Of a DNA stretch of 47,335 nucleotides, positions 9,492 to 18,275 are shown one piece after another. This DNA is from Betaproteobacteria bacterium (GTDB lineage Bacteria; Pseudomonadota; Gammaproteobacteria; Burkholderiales; CAIKXV01): NCBI GenBank assembly GCA_021298815.1, contig JAJTHE010000071.1, positions 1 to 47,335 of the forward strand. Direction: 5' to 3'. The notes under the pieces are model-generated. The model worked only from the letters and a program-made list of their open reading frames with translations, had not been told where the DNA came from and ran no database searches. Both the position numbers and the translations under genes were made by a program. The number at the start of each line of letters is the position of its first letter. Position 1 is the stretch's first letter.

Positions 9492-10720
9492 TGAGTCCAT
9501 CGAAACAGCAGGGCGCGCCGCTCGCGACGCGCATGTCGGGCATCGCGACGTTCCAGGTCCTCAAGCTGCTGGCCCGTGCCAAGGAGCTCGAGGCGCAGGG
9601 GCGGTCGGTCATCCACATGGAGATCGGCGAACCCGATTTTCCGACGCCGGCGCCGGTGACTGCGGCCGCGCTCGAGGCGACCCGCGGCGGCGACGTGCAC
9701 TACCTGCCGGCGCTTGGCCTGCCGGCGCTGCGCCGGGCGATCTCCGGGTACTACCGCGACCACCATGGCGTCGAGGTGTCGCCCGAGCGCATCATCGTCA
9801 CCCCCGGTTCTTCGGGTGCGCTGCTGCTGGCGATGGGCGTGCTGCTCTGCCCGGGCGACGAGGTGCTGATGGCCGATCCGTCGTACCCGGCCAACCGCCA
9901 CTTCGTGCGCTTCTGCGAGGGCGTTCCGGTGGGCATCCCCTGCGGGCCCGAGACTGGCTACCAGCTCACGGCGGCGATGATCGCCGCGAACTGGACGGAG
10001 CGCACGCGGGCGGTGATGGTCGCCACGCCGGCGAATCCGACCGGCACTACCATCCCGGGGCCGGAACTGCAGCGCATCGTCGATGAAGTGCAGTCGCGCG
10101 GTGCGGCGCTGGTGGTCGACGAGATCTACCACGGCCTGGTCTACGGCGAGCGGTCCCCGACCGCGCTGGCGCTCACCGACAAGGCGTTCGTGATCAACGG
10201 CTTCTCCAAGTTCTTCACGATGACCGGATGGCGCCTGGGCTGGATCGTCGTGCCCGAGGCCTACCACGACCCGGCCGAGCGGCTGGCGCAGAACCTGTTC
10301 CTCGCCTGCTCGACGGTGGCGCAGCATGCAGCGCTCGCGGCATTCAGCCCGGAATCGATCGCGATCTGCGAACGGCAGCGCGCCGAGTTCCGCGAACGGC
10401 GCGACTATCTGGCGCAGGCGCTGATCGACCTCGGCTTCCGCATCCCGGTGATCCCCGAAGGTGCGTTCTATCTCTACGCCGACTGCAGCGCGCTCACCGA
10501 CGACAGCTTCGCCTTCGCGCTCGACATGCTCGAGCGCTCCGGGGTGGCGATCACGCCGGGTGCGGACTTCGGCATCCATCGGGCGCACCAGCACGTGCGC
10601 TTCGCCTACACCACCAGCATGGCCTCGCTGCGCGAGGGCGTCCAACGCATCGCCGCGCACCTGCGCGAGCGCGCGGCATCGAGCGCGACCGGGAAGGCTG
10701 CGGTGCCGGCGGCCGGCTGA
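9491..10720 (+). CDS. Pyridoxal phosphate-dependent class I/II aminotransferase
   Basis: 409 aa. Motifs run in order: HMEIGEPDFPTPAPV near residue 42, GSSGALLLAMG (cofactor phosphate contact), ATPANPTGTTIP, VVDEIYHGLVY with Asp210 and Tyr213, and the Schiff-base lysine Lys240 in NGFSKFFTMTGWRLGW. This is the AspC/AlaT-like fold-type I family, so transamination of an amino acid with a 2-oxo acid is expected. Substrate cannot be read from sequence. ATG at 9491 overlaps the stop of the dienelactone hydrolase, indicating one operon. The last 15 residues are a low-complexity Ala-rich tail. Confidence 0.93.
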   Translation: MSPSKQQGAPLATRMSGIATFQVLKLLARAKELEAQGRSVIHMEIGEPDFPTPAPVTAAALEATRGGDVHYLPALGLPALRRAISGYYRDHHGVEVSPERIIVTPGSSGALLLAMGVLLCPGDEVLMADPSYPANRHFVRFCEGVPVGIPCGPETGYQLTAAMIAANWTERTRAVMVATPANPTGTTIPGPELQRIVDEVQSRGAALVVDEIYHGLVYGERSPTALALTDKAFVINGFSKFFTMTGWRLGWIVVPEAYHDPAERLAQNLFLACSTVAQHAALAAFSPESIAICERQRAEFRERRDYLAQALIDLGFRIPVIPEGAFYLYADCSALTDDSFAFALDMLERSGVAITPGADFGIHRAHQHVRFAYTTSMASLREGVQRIAAHLRERAASSATGKAAVPAAG

Positions 10721-10732
10721 GCGCCGCTGGCC

Positions 10733-10777
10733 CCGGCCCCTGCCGTGGCCCCGTCTCGGACCCACGGCAGGGGCCGG
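10733..10777. terminator. Long GC hairpin terminator after the aminotransferase
   Basis: A perfect 16-bp stem (10733-10748 with 10762-10777, arm CCGGCCCCTGCCGTGG) encloses a 13-nt loop 13 nt after the aminotransferase stop. There is no T-run, so it may act as a factor-assisted terminator or RNA-stabilising hairpin separating this operon from the next gene. Confidence 0.65.
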
Positions 10778-10829
10778 TCCGCGGCCGGGACCCCGCGCCA
10801 GGGGGCCATGCGATCAAGGAGGATGTCCC

Positions 10830-11714
10830 ATGTCGATATACGAAACGTCGCTGAAGCGGCTGGCCGGTGCGTTCGGCCTGGTCGCAGCCATCGCTGCCGG
10901 GCCGGCCGCCGCCGATTCGTTCACCGCGCCGCGCACCCGCGAGGAACTGGCCGCCTTCGAGGCGCTCGCCGAGAAGAACGCATCGAAGGACGCACGTCCG
11001 CGGTCGGTCGACGAACTGCGCTGGGTGTTCGACCTGTACAGCGGCCACCACCGCGCGCATACGCCCGAGTGGGAATGGAACACCCTGTTCGAGCAGGTGC
11101 AGGAAGACCCGGCACGGGCGATCAAGCTGCGCGCGCAGATCTACGAGGCCTGCGAAGACCTGAACACCCTGGGCTGCGGCGGCGAGTTCGTGTTCGGCTA
11201 CGTCGACCGCAGCGGCATGTTCCACATCAAGCTGCTGCCCGACGAGCGCGATCCCGAGAAGGATCCGCGGTTCATCCTGGCCTTCCCGGCCGGGCGCGCG
11301 ACGTTCAAGATCATCGACCTGAAACCCTTCGGCACGCGCATGCCCAGCTTCAACGAGATGGATGCCGTGCCGGCGATGCGCCGCGCCGGGTTCCGCTGCC
11401 GCGTGCAGAGCGCGGAGCGCAAGGACCCGATCGATCCCAAGCTGGCCGCATCGGTGCGCAAGGTTCGCGCGGAGTACCAGCGGGCACGCAAGGCGGTGCC
11501 GGATTTCGACGTGCAGTGCACGACCAACGACCGGTCGTTCTTCCCGGTGTTCAGCAAGACCGGCGAAGACCTGCAACTGCTGGGCGGGCATATCTCGCCG
11601 CGGCGCAGCAAGGTGCAGCTCGAGAACCCGGTGCTGATGATCACGCCGAGCACGCTATTCCTTTCGGCACGCCTGGACCGCAGCCGCACCCGCGGCAACG
11701 ATTCGACCGAGTAG
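10830..11714 (+). CDS. Secreted protein of unknown function
   Basis: 294 aa from ATG 10830, with an excellent AAGGAGG Shine-Dalgarno at 10817-10823. Residues 1-29 form a Sec signal peptide (positively charged start, AFGLVAAIAAGPAAAD), so the mature protein is periplasmic or exported. The mature part is hydrophilic with a charged N-terminal helix (TREELAAFEALAEKNASKD) and a Cys pair in CEDLNTLGCGGEFVFGYVDRSG, plus single Cys in GFRCRV and DVQCTTND. No family was recognised. A GC hairpin upstream isolates it from the aminotransferase, and it converges on the TauE/SafE gene with a 6-nt gap. Confidence 0.75.
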   Translation: MSIYETSLKRLAGAFGLVAAIAAGPAAADSFTAPRTREELAAFEALAEKNASKDARPRSVDELRWVFDLYSGHHRAHTPEWEWNTLFEQVQEDPARAIKLRAQIYEACEDLNTLGCGGEFVFGYVDRSGMFHIKLLPDERDPEKDPRFILAFPAGRATFKIIDLKPFGTRMPSFNEMDAVPAMRRAGFRCRVQSAERKDPIDPKLAASVRKVRAEYQRARKAVPDFDVQCTTNDRSFFPVFSKTGEDLQLLGGHISPRRSKVQLENPVLMITPSTLFLSARLDRSRTRGNDSTE

Positions 11715-11720
11715 CGCCGT

Positions 11721-12506
11721 TCAGACCTGGCCGAGCGCGCGCACCAGCAGCGACGCGCCGCTCGCGACCAGCAGGATGCAGACGCCGCGGATGATCTGTT
11801 CGCGGGTCACGCGCGCATGCAGGCGGCCGCCGAGCCAGAGGCCGGCGAACACCACCGGCAGCAGGGTGAGCGCGGTGAACAGCACGGCCGGCGCCAGCAG
11901 GCCGGCGACGATGAACACCACCAGCCGCACGGCATTGCTGGTGCCCAGCACGGTCGAGATGGTGGCGCGCAGCGCGCCCTTGTCCTCGACCCGGCCGGCG
12001 ACATAGATCAGGTAGAACGAGCCGCCGGTGCCGAAGAGCGCGCTCATCACGCCGCCGACCAGGCCGGTGGGCACCGCCCACAACCGCGAGACCTTCGCGA
12101 ATGCGCGGTCCTTCTTCAGCGCGCCGCGCAGCCCGTAGCCCAGCACGAACACGCCCAGGCCGACCAGCAGCCAGGGCGAGGGCAGGGACAGCAGCAGGGT
12201 GACGCCGATCGCGATGCCGGCGAGCATGAACGGTACCAGCGTCGCCAGCTCGCGCCGGTCCACCGCCTTCCAGTGGCTGCCGCCGACGGTGATCGCCGCG
12301 ACGATCTCGAACAGCGCGAACAGCGGTACCACCGCGGTGAGTGGCCAGACATGCGCGATGATCGGCACCGCAATCAGTGCCGAGCCGAAGCCCGACACGC
12401 CGAAGGCGACGTAGGCGACGAACACCACGCCGGCGACCAGTGCGGCCGAGGCCGGATCGGTGAACAGCGTGGAGGCGTACAGCGCGCCGGACAGTTCCTG
12501 GATCAC
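11721..12506 (-). CDS. TauE/SafE-family membrane transporter (sulfite/organosulfur exporter type)
   Basis: 261 aa integral membrane protein with about eight hydrophobic segments. The family's two repeats are visible: VAYVAFGVSGFGSALIAVPI near residues 30-50 and LVGGVMSALFGTGGSFYLIY near 150-170, both with Gly-rich motifs. Members move sulfite, sulfoacetate, taurine or other anions across the inner membrane; the ligand here is not known. It is a single-gene unit, divergent from the small membrane protein gene across 98 nt. Confidence 0.88.
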   Translation of the reverse strand: MIQELSGALYASTLFTDPASAALVAGVVFVAYVAFGVSGFGSALIAVPIIAHVWPLTAVVPLFALFEIVAAITVGGSHWKAVDRRELATLVPFMLAGIAIGVTLLLSLPSPWLLVGLGVFVLGYGLRGALKKDRAFAKVSRLWAVPTGLVGGVMSALFGTGGSFYLIYVAGRVEDKGALRATISTVLGTSNAVRLVVFIVAGLLAPAVLFTALTLLPVVFAGLWLGGRLHARVTREQIIRGVCILLVASGASLLVRALGQV

Positions 12507-12604
12507 GCGCGATTGTCGCGGCCCCGACCGGGGCAGGCAAGTGCCATGGCGCGCGATCCACGGCCGCAGCCTGGCCGGCGCACGCCTTCCCGTAGAATGG
12601 CGCC

Positions 12605-12847
12605 ATGGAACCCGTGCCCGGAATGATTGCCTGTGCCTACGCCACGCTCGCCGTATGGGCGACGCTGCAGATCATCCCCGACGAACTGCTGTCCGGACGC
12701 GACCGCGCGAAATGGCTGGCGGTCACCTGGCTGCTGCCGTTCATCGGCGCGATCGTCGTGGTGCGGCGGGTCAAGCAGCACGGGACGGTGCTCGGCCCGC
12801 CGGCAAACCCGCCCGCGGACACGATGGAATCGAACAGGACCAGATGA
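12605..12847 (+). CDS. Small membrane protein with PLDc_N-like domain
   Basis: 80 aa. A hydrophobic segment at about residues 6-26 (IACAYATLAVWATLQII) and a second at about 40-53 (WLLPFIGAIVVV) are linked by a charged loop. The layout resembles the PLDc_N/cardiolipin synthase N-terminal membrane module, which also occurs as a stand-alone protein. A function cannot be assigned. Its TGA overlaps the ATG of the dehydrogenase gene (ATGA at 12844-12847), so it is the first cistron of the run to 16303. Confidence 0.7.
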   Translation: MEPVPGMIACAYATLAVWATLQIIPDELLSGRDRAKWLAVTWLLPFIGAIVVVRRVKQHGTVLGPPANPPADTMESNRTR

Positions 12848-13800
12848 ACATGGATGCATCCCTCATTCAGGTGGCGGTGGTCGGTGGCGGCACGATGGGC
12901 CGCGACATCGCGGCGACCTTCGCCCATGCCGGCGCCCGGGCCCACATCGTCGAGACCTTCCCGCAGGCGCGTGCCGTGATCGCCGAGCGCATCGGACAGA
13001 CCTTCGACAAGCTGGGTGCAGATGTGGCTGCGCGCGCCCGCTACACGGTGCACGAAAGCCTCGCAGGCGTGCCCTGGCCGGCGATCGACATCGTGATCGA
13101 GGCGGTGCCGGAGCAGCTCGAACTCAAGCGCGTCCTGTTCCGCGAACTCGAGACGCTCGCCCGCCGCGACACGCCCCTTTGCAGCAACTCCTCGGCGATC
13201 GGCATCAGCAAGATCGGCGAAGGGCTGGCCTCGCGCGACCGCATGCTGAACACACACTACTTCATGCCGGCGCACCTGGTGCCGGCGGTGGAGGTGGTGA
13301 GCTCGGAAGCCACCGACCCGAAGGTCGCCGACCATGTGTGCGCGATGCTGCGAGCCACCGGTCGCGTGCCGGTGAGGGTCAAGCGCGACATCCCGGGTTT
13401 CCTCGCCAACCGGTTGCAGCACGCGTTGTCGCGCGAGGCGTTCTGGCTGATGGAGCAGGGCTTCTGCGAGGCCGAGGACATCGATGCCGCGGTGCGCTTC
13501 GGCTTCGGCTTCCGCTACATCGCGGCTGGTCCCTGCCTGCAGCGCGACCATGCCGGCCTGGAGGTGCATGCCGCCGCGGGTGCCGAGATGTATCCGCACT
13601 TCAACAACTCACCCGACGTGAGCACCGCGCTGACCGACCGGGTGGCGGCGAACAAGCTCGGCATGAAGACCGGCGAAGGGTTCTATCGGTGGACGCCGGA
13701 GACCATCGCCGCCGAACGTGCGCGCTACGAGAAGACGCTGGCGGCGGCGTTCCAGATCATAAAGGCGGAACTGGATGGCAAGAAGCCCGATGATCAGTGA
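12844..13800 (+). CDS. NAD-binding 3-hydroxyacyl-CoA dehydrogenase family protein
   Basis: 318 aa. An N-terminal Rossmann fold (VAVVGGGTMGRDIAATFAHAG, residues about 8-28) is followed by the VIEAVPEQLELKRVLFRELE block, the catalytic region SNSSAIGISKI...NTHYFMPAHLVPAVEVV with the active-site His, and the C-terminal dimer domain (DIPGFLANRLQHALSREAFWLMEQG, GEGFYRW). The HYFMPAHLVP version differs from fatty-acid enzymes (HFFNP) and is closer to carnitine or gulonate dehydrogenase relatives, so a 3-hydroxy-acid rather than an acyl-CoA may be the substrate. ATG 12844 overlaps the upstream stop; ATG 12850 is also possible. It overlaps the phosphatase gene by 26 nt. Confidence 0.88.
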   Translation: MNMDASLIQVAVVGGGTMGRDIAATFAHAGARAHIVETFPQARAVIAERIGQTFDKLGADVAARARYTVHESLAGVPWPAIDIVIEAVPEQLELKRVLFRELETLARRDTPLCSNSSAIGISKIGEGLASRDRMLNTHYFMPAHLVPAVEVVSSEATDPKVADHVCAMLRATGRVPVRVKRDIPGFLANRLQHALSREAFWLMEQGFCEAEDIDAAVRFGFGFRYIAAGPCLQRDHAGLEVHAAAGAEMYPHFNNSPDVSTALTDRVAANKLGMKTGEGFYRWTPETIAAERARYEKTLAAAFQIIKAELDGKKPDDQ

Positions 13801-14503
13801 GCCGGCAGGGTCCGGCCAGGCCGCGGGCAAGGGCGCGGCATCGACGCCGCCGGCGACGACCCGGATCGTGCTGATCCGCCACGGCGAGACCGAGTGGAAC
13901 CGTGACCGCCGCATCCAGGGCCAGACCGACACGCCGCTGTCGGACCTCGGCCGCCGGCAGGCACTCGCGATCGGCCAGCGCCTGAAGCGCGAGCGGTTCA
14001 CCGCGATCTACGCCAGCGACCTGCAGCGCGCATGGAATACCGCGCAGGCGATCGGCCAGGCGACCCTCGCCGAACGCCCCGATGCGCCGCAGCCGGTCGC
14101 CGACCGCCGGCTGCGCGAGATGGACTTCGGCGAATGGGAAGGCAAGACCAGCGCCGAGATCGCGGCGAGCCATCCGGAGGAACACGCGCGCTCGAAGCAT
14201 CGCGATGCCGACTTCCGCATCCCGGGCGGCGAAAGCTTCCGCGACCTGTACGAGCGCACGGTCGATGCGGTCACCTCGCTGGTCGATGCGCATCCGGGCG
14301 GTACGCTCTGCGTGGTCGCGCATGGCGGCATCCTGGACATGATGTACCGGCATACGCACGCGATCCCGCTCGACCACCCTCGGGTGTTCAGCCTGTACAA
14401 CGCGGCCTACAACTGCCTGGAACACGAAGCGGGACGCTTCCGGCTCGAGGTGTGGGGCGAGGTCGCGCACCTCGACGCGCTGTCGGATGCCGTCGTCACC
14501 TGA
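13775..14503 (+). CDS. Histidine phosphatase family protein (phosphoglycerate mutase-like)
   Basis: 242 aa. The catalytic RHG motif lies in VLIRHGETEWNRDRRIQGQTD (residues about 32-52), followed by YASDLQRAWNTAQ, the acid residue region LREMDFGEWEGK and the second catalytic His in VVAHGGILDMMYR. This is the GpmB/CobC-type branch, which removes phosphate from small molecules; the substrate is unknown. The first 25 residues are a low-complexity extension. ATG 13775 (AAGGCGG upstream) overlaps the dehydrogenase by 26 nt; ATG 13790 is an alternative. Its end overlaps the next hydrolase by 17 nt. Confidence 0.9.
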   Translation: MARSPMISEPAGSGQAAGKGAASTPPATTRIVLIRHGETEWNRDRRIQGQTDTPLSDLGRRQALAIGQRLKRERFTAIYASDLQRAWNTAQAIGQATLAERPDAPQPVADRRLREMDFGEWEGKTSAEIAASHPEEHARSKHRDADFRIPGGESFRDLYERTVDAVTSLVDAHPGGTLCVVAHGGILDMMYRHTHAIPLDHPRVFSLYNAAYNCLEHEAGRFRLEVWGEVAHLDALSDAVVT

Positions 14504-15188
14504 CCGGGTCATCCTGGTCCACGGGTTGTGGATGCCTGCGGCGTCGATGGCGCTGCTCGGCAACCGGTTGCGGCGGGCGGGCTTCGCGACCCGCCTGTTC
14601 GGCTATGCCAGCGTCGCGGACGACGCGAGCACCAATGCACGGCGGCTGGTGGCGTTCGCGCTGTCGGCCGGCGGCGCATCCGGCCGGGGCCAGGGTCATG
14701 GTCATGGCCAGGGTCAGCTGCCGGGGCGGCTCCACCTGGTCGGACACAGTGCCGGCGGCGTGCTGTTGCTGCGTGCGCTGGCCGACAGTCCGGTACTTGC
14801 CGACCGTGTGTCCCGCGTGGTGCTGCTCGGCACGCCCTATTCGGACAGTGCCGCCGCGCGTTCGCTGCTCCGGCTGCCCGGTGGCCGCCGGATGCTCGGA
14901 CGCACGCTGCAGGAATGGCTGGCGACGCCACGCCCGCGGCCCGACCCCAGGCACCAGGTCGGCGTGATCGCAGGCAGCCGGCCGCTGGGGCTGTCGCGGA
15001 TGATCGTGCGTTTCGCCGGCACCAGCGATGGTGCAGTGTCGCTGGAAGAGGCGCGGGTACCGGGTGCTTGCGATACCCTCGTGCTGCCGGTCGCGCACAG
15101 TTCGCTGATCCTGTCTGCCCGCGTTGCGGACGAGGTGTCTGCATTCCTGCGCGACGGGCGATTCAGCCGCGGCGCCCCGCGCGCATGA
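14487..15188 (+). CDS. Alpha/beta hydrolase (lipase/PGAP1-like)
   Basis: 233 aa. The oxyanion-region motif VILVHGLWMP begins at residue 8 and the nucleophile elbow reads LVGHSAGGVLLLRAL, giving Ser in GHSAG. A C-terminal His is in LVLPVAHSSLI. The stretch GRGQGHGHGQGQ before the elbow is a Gly/His/Gln low-complexity insert encoded by short imperfect repeats (about 14683-14720). No signal peptide, so a cytoplasmic esterase is expected. It overlaps the phosphatase gene by 17 nt and the lipoprotein gene by 4 nt (ATGA). Substrate unknown. Confidence 0.85.
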   Translation: MPSSPDRVILVHGLWMPAASMALLGNRLRRAGFATRLFGYASVADDASTNARRLVAFALSAGGASGRGQGHGHGQGQLPGRLHLVGHSAGGVLLLRALADSPVLADRVSRVVLLGTPYSDSAAARSLLRLPGGRRMLGRTLQEWLATPRPRPDPRHQVGVIAGSRPLGLSRMIVRFAGTSDGAVSLEEARVPGACDTLVLPVAHSSLILSARVADEVSAFLRDGRFSRGAPRA

Positions 15189-16303
15189 CGCGCCGGCTGC
15201 AGTCCGTGATCGTCATGCTGACGGTCGCCATGCTCGGCGGCTGCGCGACCGTCGGCTTCTACGCACAGGCGGTGCAGGGTCACCTCGGCGTGCTCGCCCG
15301 GGCGCGTCCGATCGAGGACGTGGTCGCCGACCCGTCCACGACGCCCGACCTCAAGGCGCGCCTCGCCCTGGTGCTGCGTATCCGCGCCTTCGCCAGCCGC
15401 GAACTGGCGCTGCCCGACAACGGCAGCTATCGCACCTATGCGGACCTCGGCCGGCCGGCGGTGGTCTGGAACGTGTTCGCGGCATCGGAGTTCTCGGTCG
15501 ATGCGCGGCAATGGTGCTTCCCGGTCGCCGGCTGCGTCGGCTACCGTGGCTATTTCGACCGCATGGCGGCCGAGCGGTTCGCGCAGCGCCTGCAGCGCGA
15601 GGAAGGGCTGCAGACCTGGGTCGGCCCGGTGCCGGCCTACTCGACGCTCGGCTGGTTCGACGACCCGGTGCTCAACACCTTCGTGGGCTGGCCGGAGGCG
15701 GAACTGGCACGGCTGATCTTCCACGAACTCGCCCACCAGCGTGTCTACCTGCCCGGCGACACCGCGTTCAACGAGTCGTATGCGGTCGCGGTCGAACTCG
15801 AGGGCGTGCGCCGCTGGATGGCGCAGGCCGGCGACCCGGCCGCGGGCGAGGCCAATGCCCGGTCGCTCGCGCGGCGCGAGGCGTTCTTCGGCCTGCTGCT
15901 CGCGCACCGCGAACGCCTCGCCGTGCTGTTCCGCGAGCCGTTGGACGACGCGGTCAAGCGCAGCCGGCGCACGGCGCTCGATGCACGGCTGCGGACCGAA
16001 TACAGGGCTTTCCGGCAGGCCTGGGGCCAGCCCGCCGCGCCCGATCGTCCGGCGGTGCCGTTCGAGGGCTTCGACCGCTGGTTCGGCGACGGCCCCAACA
16101 ATGCGCAACTCGCGTCGGTCGCGCTCTACAACGAACATGTACCTGCGTTCCAGCGGATGCTCGCCGAGGCTGGTGGCGACCTGGGTCGGTTCCATGAAGA
16201 CGTCGCTGCGCTGGCGCGGTTGCAGCCGGGGCAGCGCGCGACGCGCCTGCGCGAGCTTGCGGATCCCGGACGGTCGCGGGGTACGGCGGACCGGACGGAC
16301 TAG
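15185..16303 (+). CDS. Predicted lipoprotein aminopeptidase (COG4324 type)
   Basis: 372 aa. A lipoprotein signal (LTVAMLGGCATVG, lipobox Cys near residue 20) places it on the envelope. The metalloprotease motif HELAHQ lies mid-protein in RLIFHELAHQRVYLPGDTAFNESYAV, with a likely third ligand Glu in NESYA. Family members are annotated as predicted aminopeptidases of about 350 aa. It is the last gene of the tightly overlapping run from 12605, starting inside the hydrolase stop codon (ATGA at 15185-15188). Confidence 0.87.
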   Translation: MTRRLQSVIVMLTVAMLGGCATVGFYAQAVQGHLGVLARARPIEDVVADPSTTPDLKARLALVLRIRAFASRELALPDNGSYRTYADLGRPAVVWNVFAASEFSVDARQWCFPVAGCVGYRGYFDRMAAERFAQRLQREEGLQTWVGPVPAYSTLGWFDDPVLNTFVGWPEAELARLIFHELAHQRVYLPGDTAFNESYAVAVELEGVRRWMAQAGDPAAGEANARSLARREAFFGLLLAHRERLAVLFREPLDDAVKRSRRTALDARLRTEYRAFRQAWGQPAAPDRPAVPFEGFDRWFGDGPNNAQLASVALYNEHVPAFQRMLAEAGGDLGRFHEDVAALARLQPGQRATRLRELADPGRSRGTADRTD

Positions 16304-16518
16304 CTAGCCCGCCGCCGCGGCATCCCGGACAGGGCGTAGCGGCCCGTGCGCACGCTCGGCGCAGCCCGTTTATCATCCGTGTCCGGCCGGCGTGTGATCA
16401 CGCCGTGCCGTCCGGATACCCTGCAGGAGGGCATCCGGTCCCGGCTGCCGTCCCGGCATGGACGCATCCGGTGCATCGATTCTGGTCCTGATCCCGTTCC
16501 CGACCCGCGGAGCCGCCG
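16304..16518. promoter_or_regulatory. Probable promoter region of the dioxygenase operon
   Basis: 215 nt without a gene. It holds a TTATCAT -10-like element near 16370 and a 7-bp hairpin CGGCGTG-TGAT-CACGCCG near 16388. No operator could be defined. Because the genes from 16519 onward are closely spaced, this is the most likely place for their promoter. Confidence 0.35.
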
Positions 16519-17154
16519 ATGAAACTGACCTCGCTCGCATTCGCCGACAACGCCCCGATCCCGTCGAAGTACGCCTTCTGCAAGCCGGATCCGGCGACGC
16601 ATGTGACCCTGTCGGACAATCTCAGTCCCGGCCTCGCCTGGGCCGACCTGCCCGCGGGCACCAAGTCGCTGGTGCTCCTGTGCTGCGATCCGGACGTGCC
16701 GAGCGAGGCCACCGACGTCAACCAGGAAGGGCGCACGATTCCGAAGTCGCTCGCGCGCATCGACTTCTTCCACTGGGTGCTGGTCGACATCCCGGCCTCG
16801 CTCGCAGGGCTGAAGGAAGGCGAGTTCAGCGACTCGGTCACCGCGAAGGGCAAGCCCGGGCCGCAGGGCCCGCACGGCACCCGGCAGGGGGTGAACGACT
16901 ACACGCTCTGGTTCGGCGGCGACAAGGACATGGGCGGCGACTACCACGGCTACGACGGGCCGTGCCCGCCGTGGAACGATTCGATCGTCCACCACTACGC
17001 GTTCACGCTGCATGCGCTCGACGTCGAGCGTTGCCCGGTCGAGGGCCGGTTCACCGGCGCCGACGTGCGCGCCGCGATCGCCGGGCATACGCTCGGCACC
17101 GCCAGCCTCACCGGCGTCTATTCGCTGAATCCTGCCGTGCCGGCGAAGGCCTGA
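16519..17154 (+). CDS. YbhB/YbcL family (PEBP, Raf kinase inhibitor-like) protein
   Basis: 211 aa. The PEBP signatures are present: CCDPDVPSEATDVN (ligand-pocket DPDxP), DFFHWVLVDIPASL, and the long GGDYHGYDGPCPPWNDS followed by HHYAFTLHALD. It is somewhat longer than most bacterial members. No signal peptide, so it is cytoplasmic. Bacterial functions of the family are poorly defined; a small-anion or phospholipid-head binding pocket is typical. The stop lies 1 nt before the GTG of the extradiol dioxygenase, so it is the leading gene of that operon. Confidence 0.9.
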   Translation: MKLTSLAFADNAPIPSKYAFCKPDPATHVTLSDNLSPGLAWADLPAGTKSLVLLCCDPDVPSEATDVNQEGRTIPKSLARIDFFHWVLVDIPASLAGLKEGEFSDSVTAKGKPGPQGPHGTRQGVNDYTLWFGGDKDMGGDYHGYDGPCPPWNDSIVHHYAFTLHALDVERCPVEGRFTGADVRAAIAGHTLGTASLTGVYSLNPAVPAKA

Positions 17155-17155
17155 G

Positions 17156-18241
17156 GTGGGCCTGCTGCAGGCGAGCGCCATCCTCGGCGGCGCGCTGCTG
17201 CCGCACGCGCCGCAGTTCGTCACCCGCCCGGCGAGCGAAGACGCGGCGACCATCGAACGGGTCGAGCAGGCCGCCGCTCGGGTCGGTGCCGAACTCGCCG
17301 CACTGAAGCCGGACATCTGGATCACCGTGTCCAACGACCATGCGCAGCAGTTCTTCCTCGACTGCGCGCCGCCGTTCGCATTGCACGTGGGCGGCGAGGC
17401 GAAGGGCGAGTTCGCCGGAAGGGCCTTCCGCCACCCGGTCGCGAGCGAGGTGTCGTTCGCGCTGGTGCGTGCGCTCTACCGCAGCGGCTTCGATCCTGCG
17501 TTCACCAGCACCGCCGAGGTCGACTATGCGCTCGGCATCCCGCTTGCCCACCTCGGCGTGCAGGGGCCGATCGTGCCGGTGTTCGTCAATGCCTACCTGC
17601 CGCCGCAGCCGTCGATGGAACGCTGCCATGCGTTCGGCCAGGCGCTGGCCGCCGCGGTGGATTCCCTGCGCCTGAAGGCGGTGGTGGTCGCCAGCGGCGG
17701 CATGTCGCATTTCCCGGGCACCGACCGCTATGCGGAACCCGACCTGGCCTTCGACCAGGTGCTGCTCGAGCAGCTGGGCCGCGGCCACCTGAAGTCCCTG
17801 GTCGGCCTGTCCGAGGAAACGCTCGATGCCACCGGCAACATCGAACTGCGCTGCTGGGCGGTGGCCGCCGGCCTGCTCGGCGAGCGCAAGCCGGACATGC
17901 TCGAGTTCAACCCGAGCTGGCACCACAATTACGCCTCGCTGGGCTTCTGGTCGCCGCCTGCGGCGACGGCGACCCTGCCCCATTACCCCGAGACACGGCC
18001 GGAACTGGTGCCGCTCACGGCGGCGCTGCATGCGCTGGCCAACGATGCCGAGGCGCGCAAGGCCTATGCCGCGGACGGTGCCGCCTTCTGCATCCGCTTC
18101 TCGCTGCCGGGCGATCATCTCGAACTGCTGCGTGCCGGCCGCTTCCCGGCCATCGTCGCGCTCGGCGTGCATCCGCTGGTGCCGTTCCTGGCCCGCCTCG
18201 CGCTCGAGCGCGAGGGCCGGATGCCGCCCGCCGCGCGCTGA
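17156..18241 (+). CDS. Class III extradiol dioxygenase, LigB-LigA fusion
   Basis: 361 aa, GTG start 1 nt after the previous stop. The LigB-type catalytic domain (residues about 5-275) has the expected iron ligands: His17 (LLPHAP), His62 (SNDHAQQFF) and Glu230 (GNIELRCW), plus the acid/base His185 in GGMSHFPG. Residues about 281-361 form a LigA-like small-subunit domain (TRPELVPLTAALHALANDAE...FLARLALERE). Fusion of the two subunits is known in gallate dioxygenases, which are longer (about 420 aa). It cleaves an aromatic diol or aminophenol ring between or beside the hydroxyls; the ring substrate is not determinable. The aldehyde dehydrogenase 34 nt downstream would oxidise the resulting semialdehyde. 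Confidence 0.88.
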   Translation: MGLLQASAILGGALLPHAPQFVTRPASEDAATIERVEQAAARVGAELAALKPDIWITVSNDHAQQFFLDCAPPFALHVGGEAKGEFAGRAFRHPVASEVSFALVRALYRSGFDPAFTSTAEVDYALGIPLAHLGVQGPIVPVFVNAYLPPQPSMERCHAFGQALAAAVDSLRLKAVVVASGGMSHFPGTDRYAEPDLAFDQVLLEQLGRGHLKSLVGLSEETLDATGNIELRCWAVAAGLLGERKPDMLEFNPSWHHNYASLGFWSPPAATATLPHYPETRPELVPLTAALHALANDAEARKAYAADGAAFCIRFSLPGDHLELLRAGRFPAIVALGVHPLVPFLARLALEREGRMPPAAR

Positions 18242-18275
18242 TTTCCCTTCACCCTGCTGCAACGGATACCGAACC

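Noticed and set aside
14683..14720. GGTCATGG/CCAGGGTC repeats as a regulatory site
   Set aside because: They lie inside the hydrolase gene and encode its Gly/His/Gln insert; no independent role is supported.
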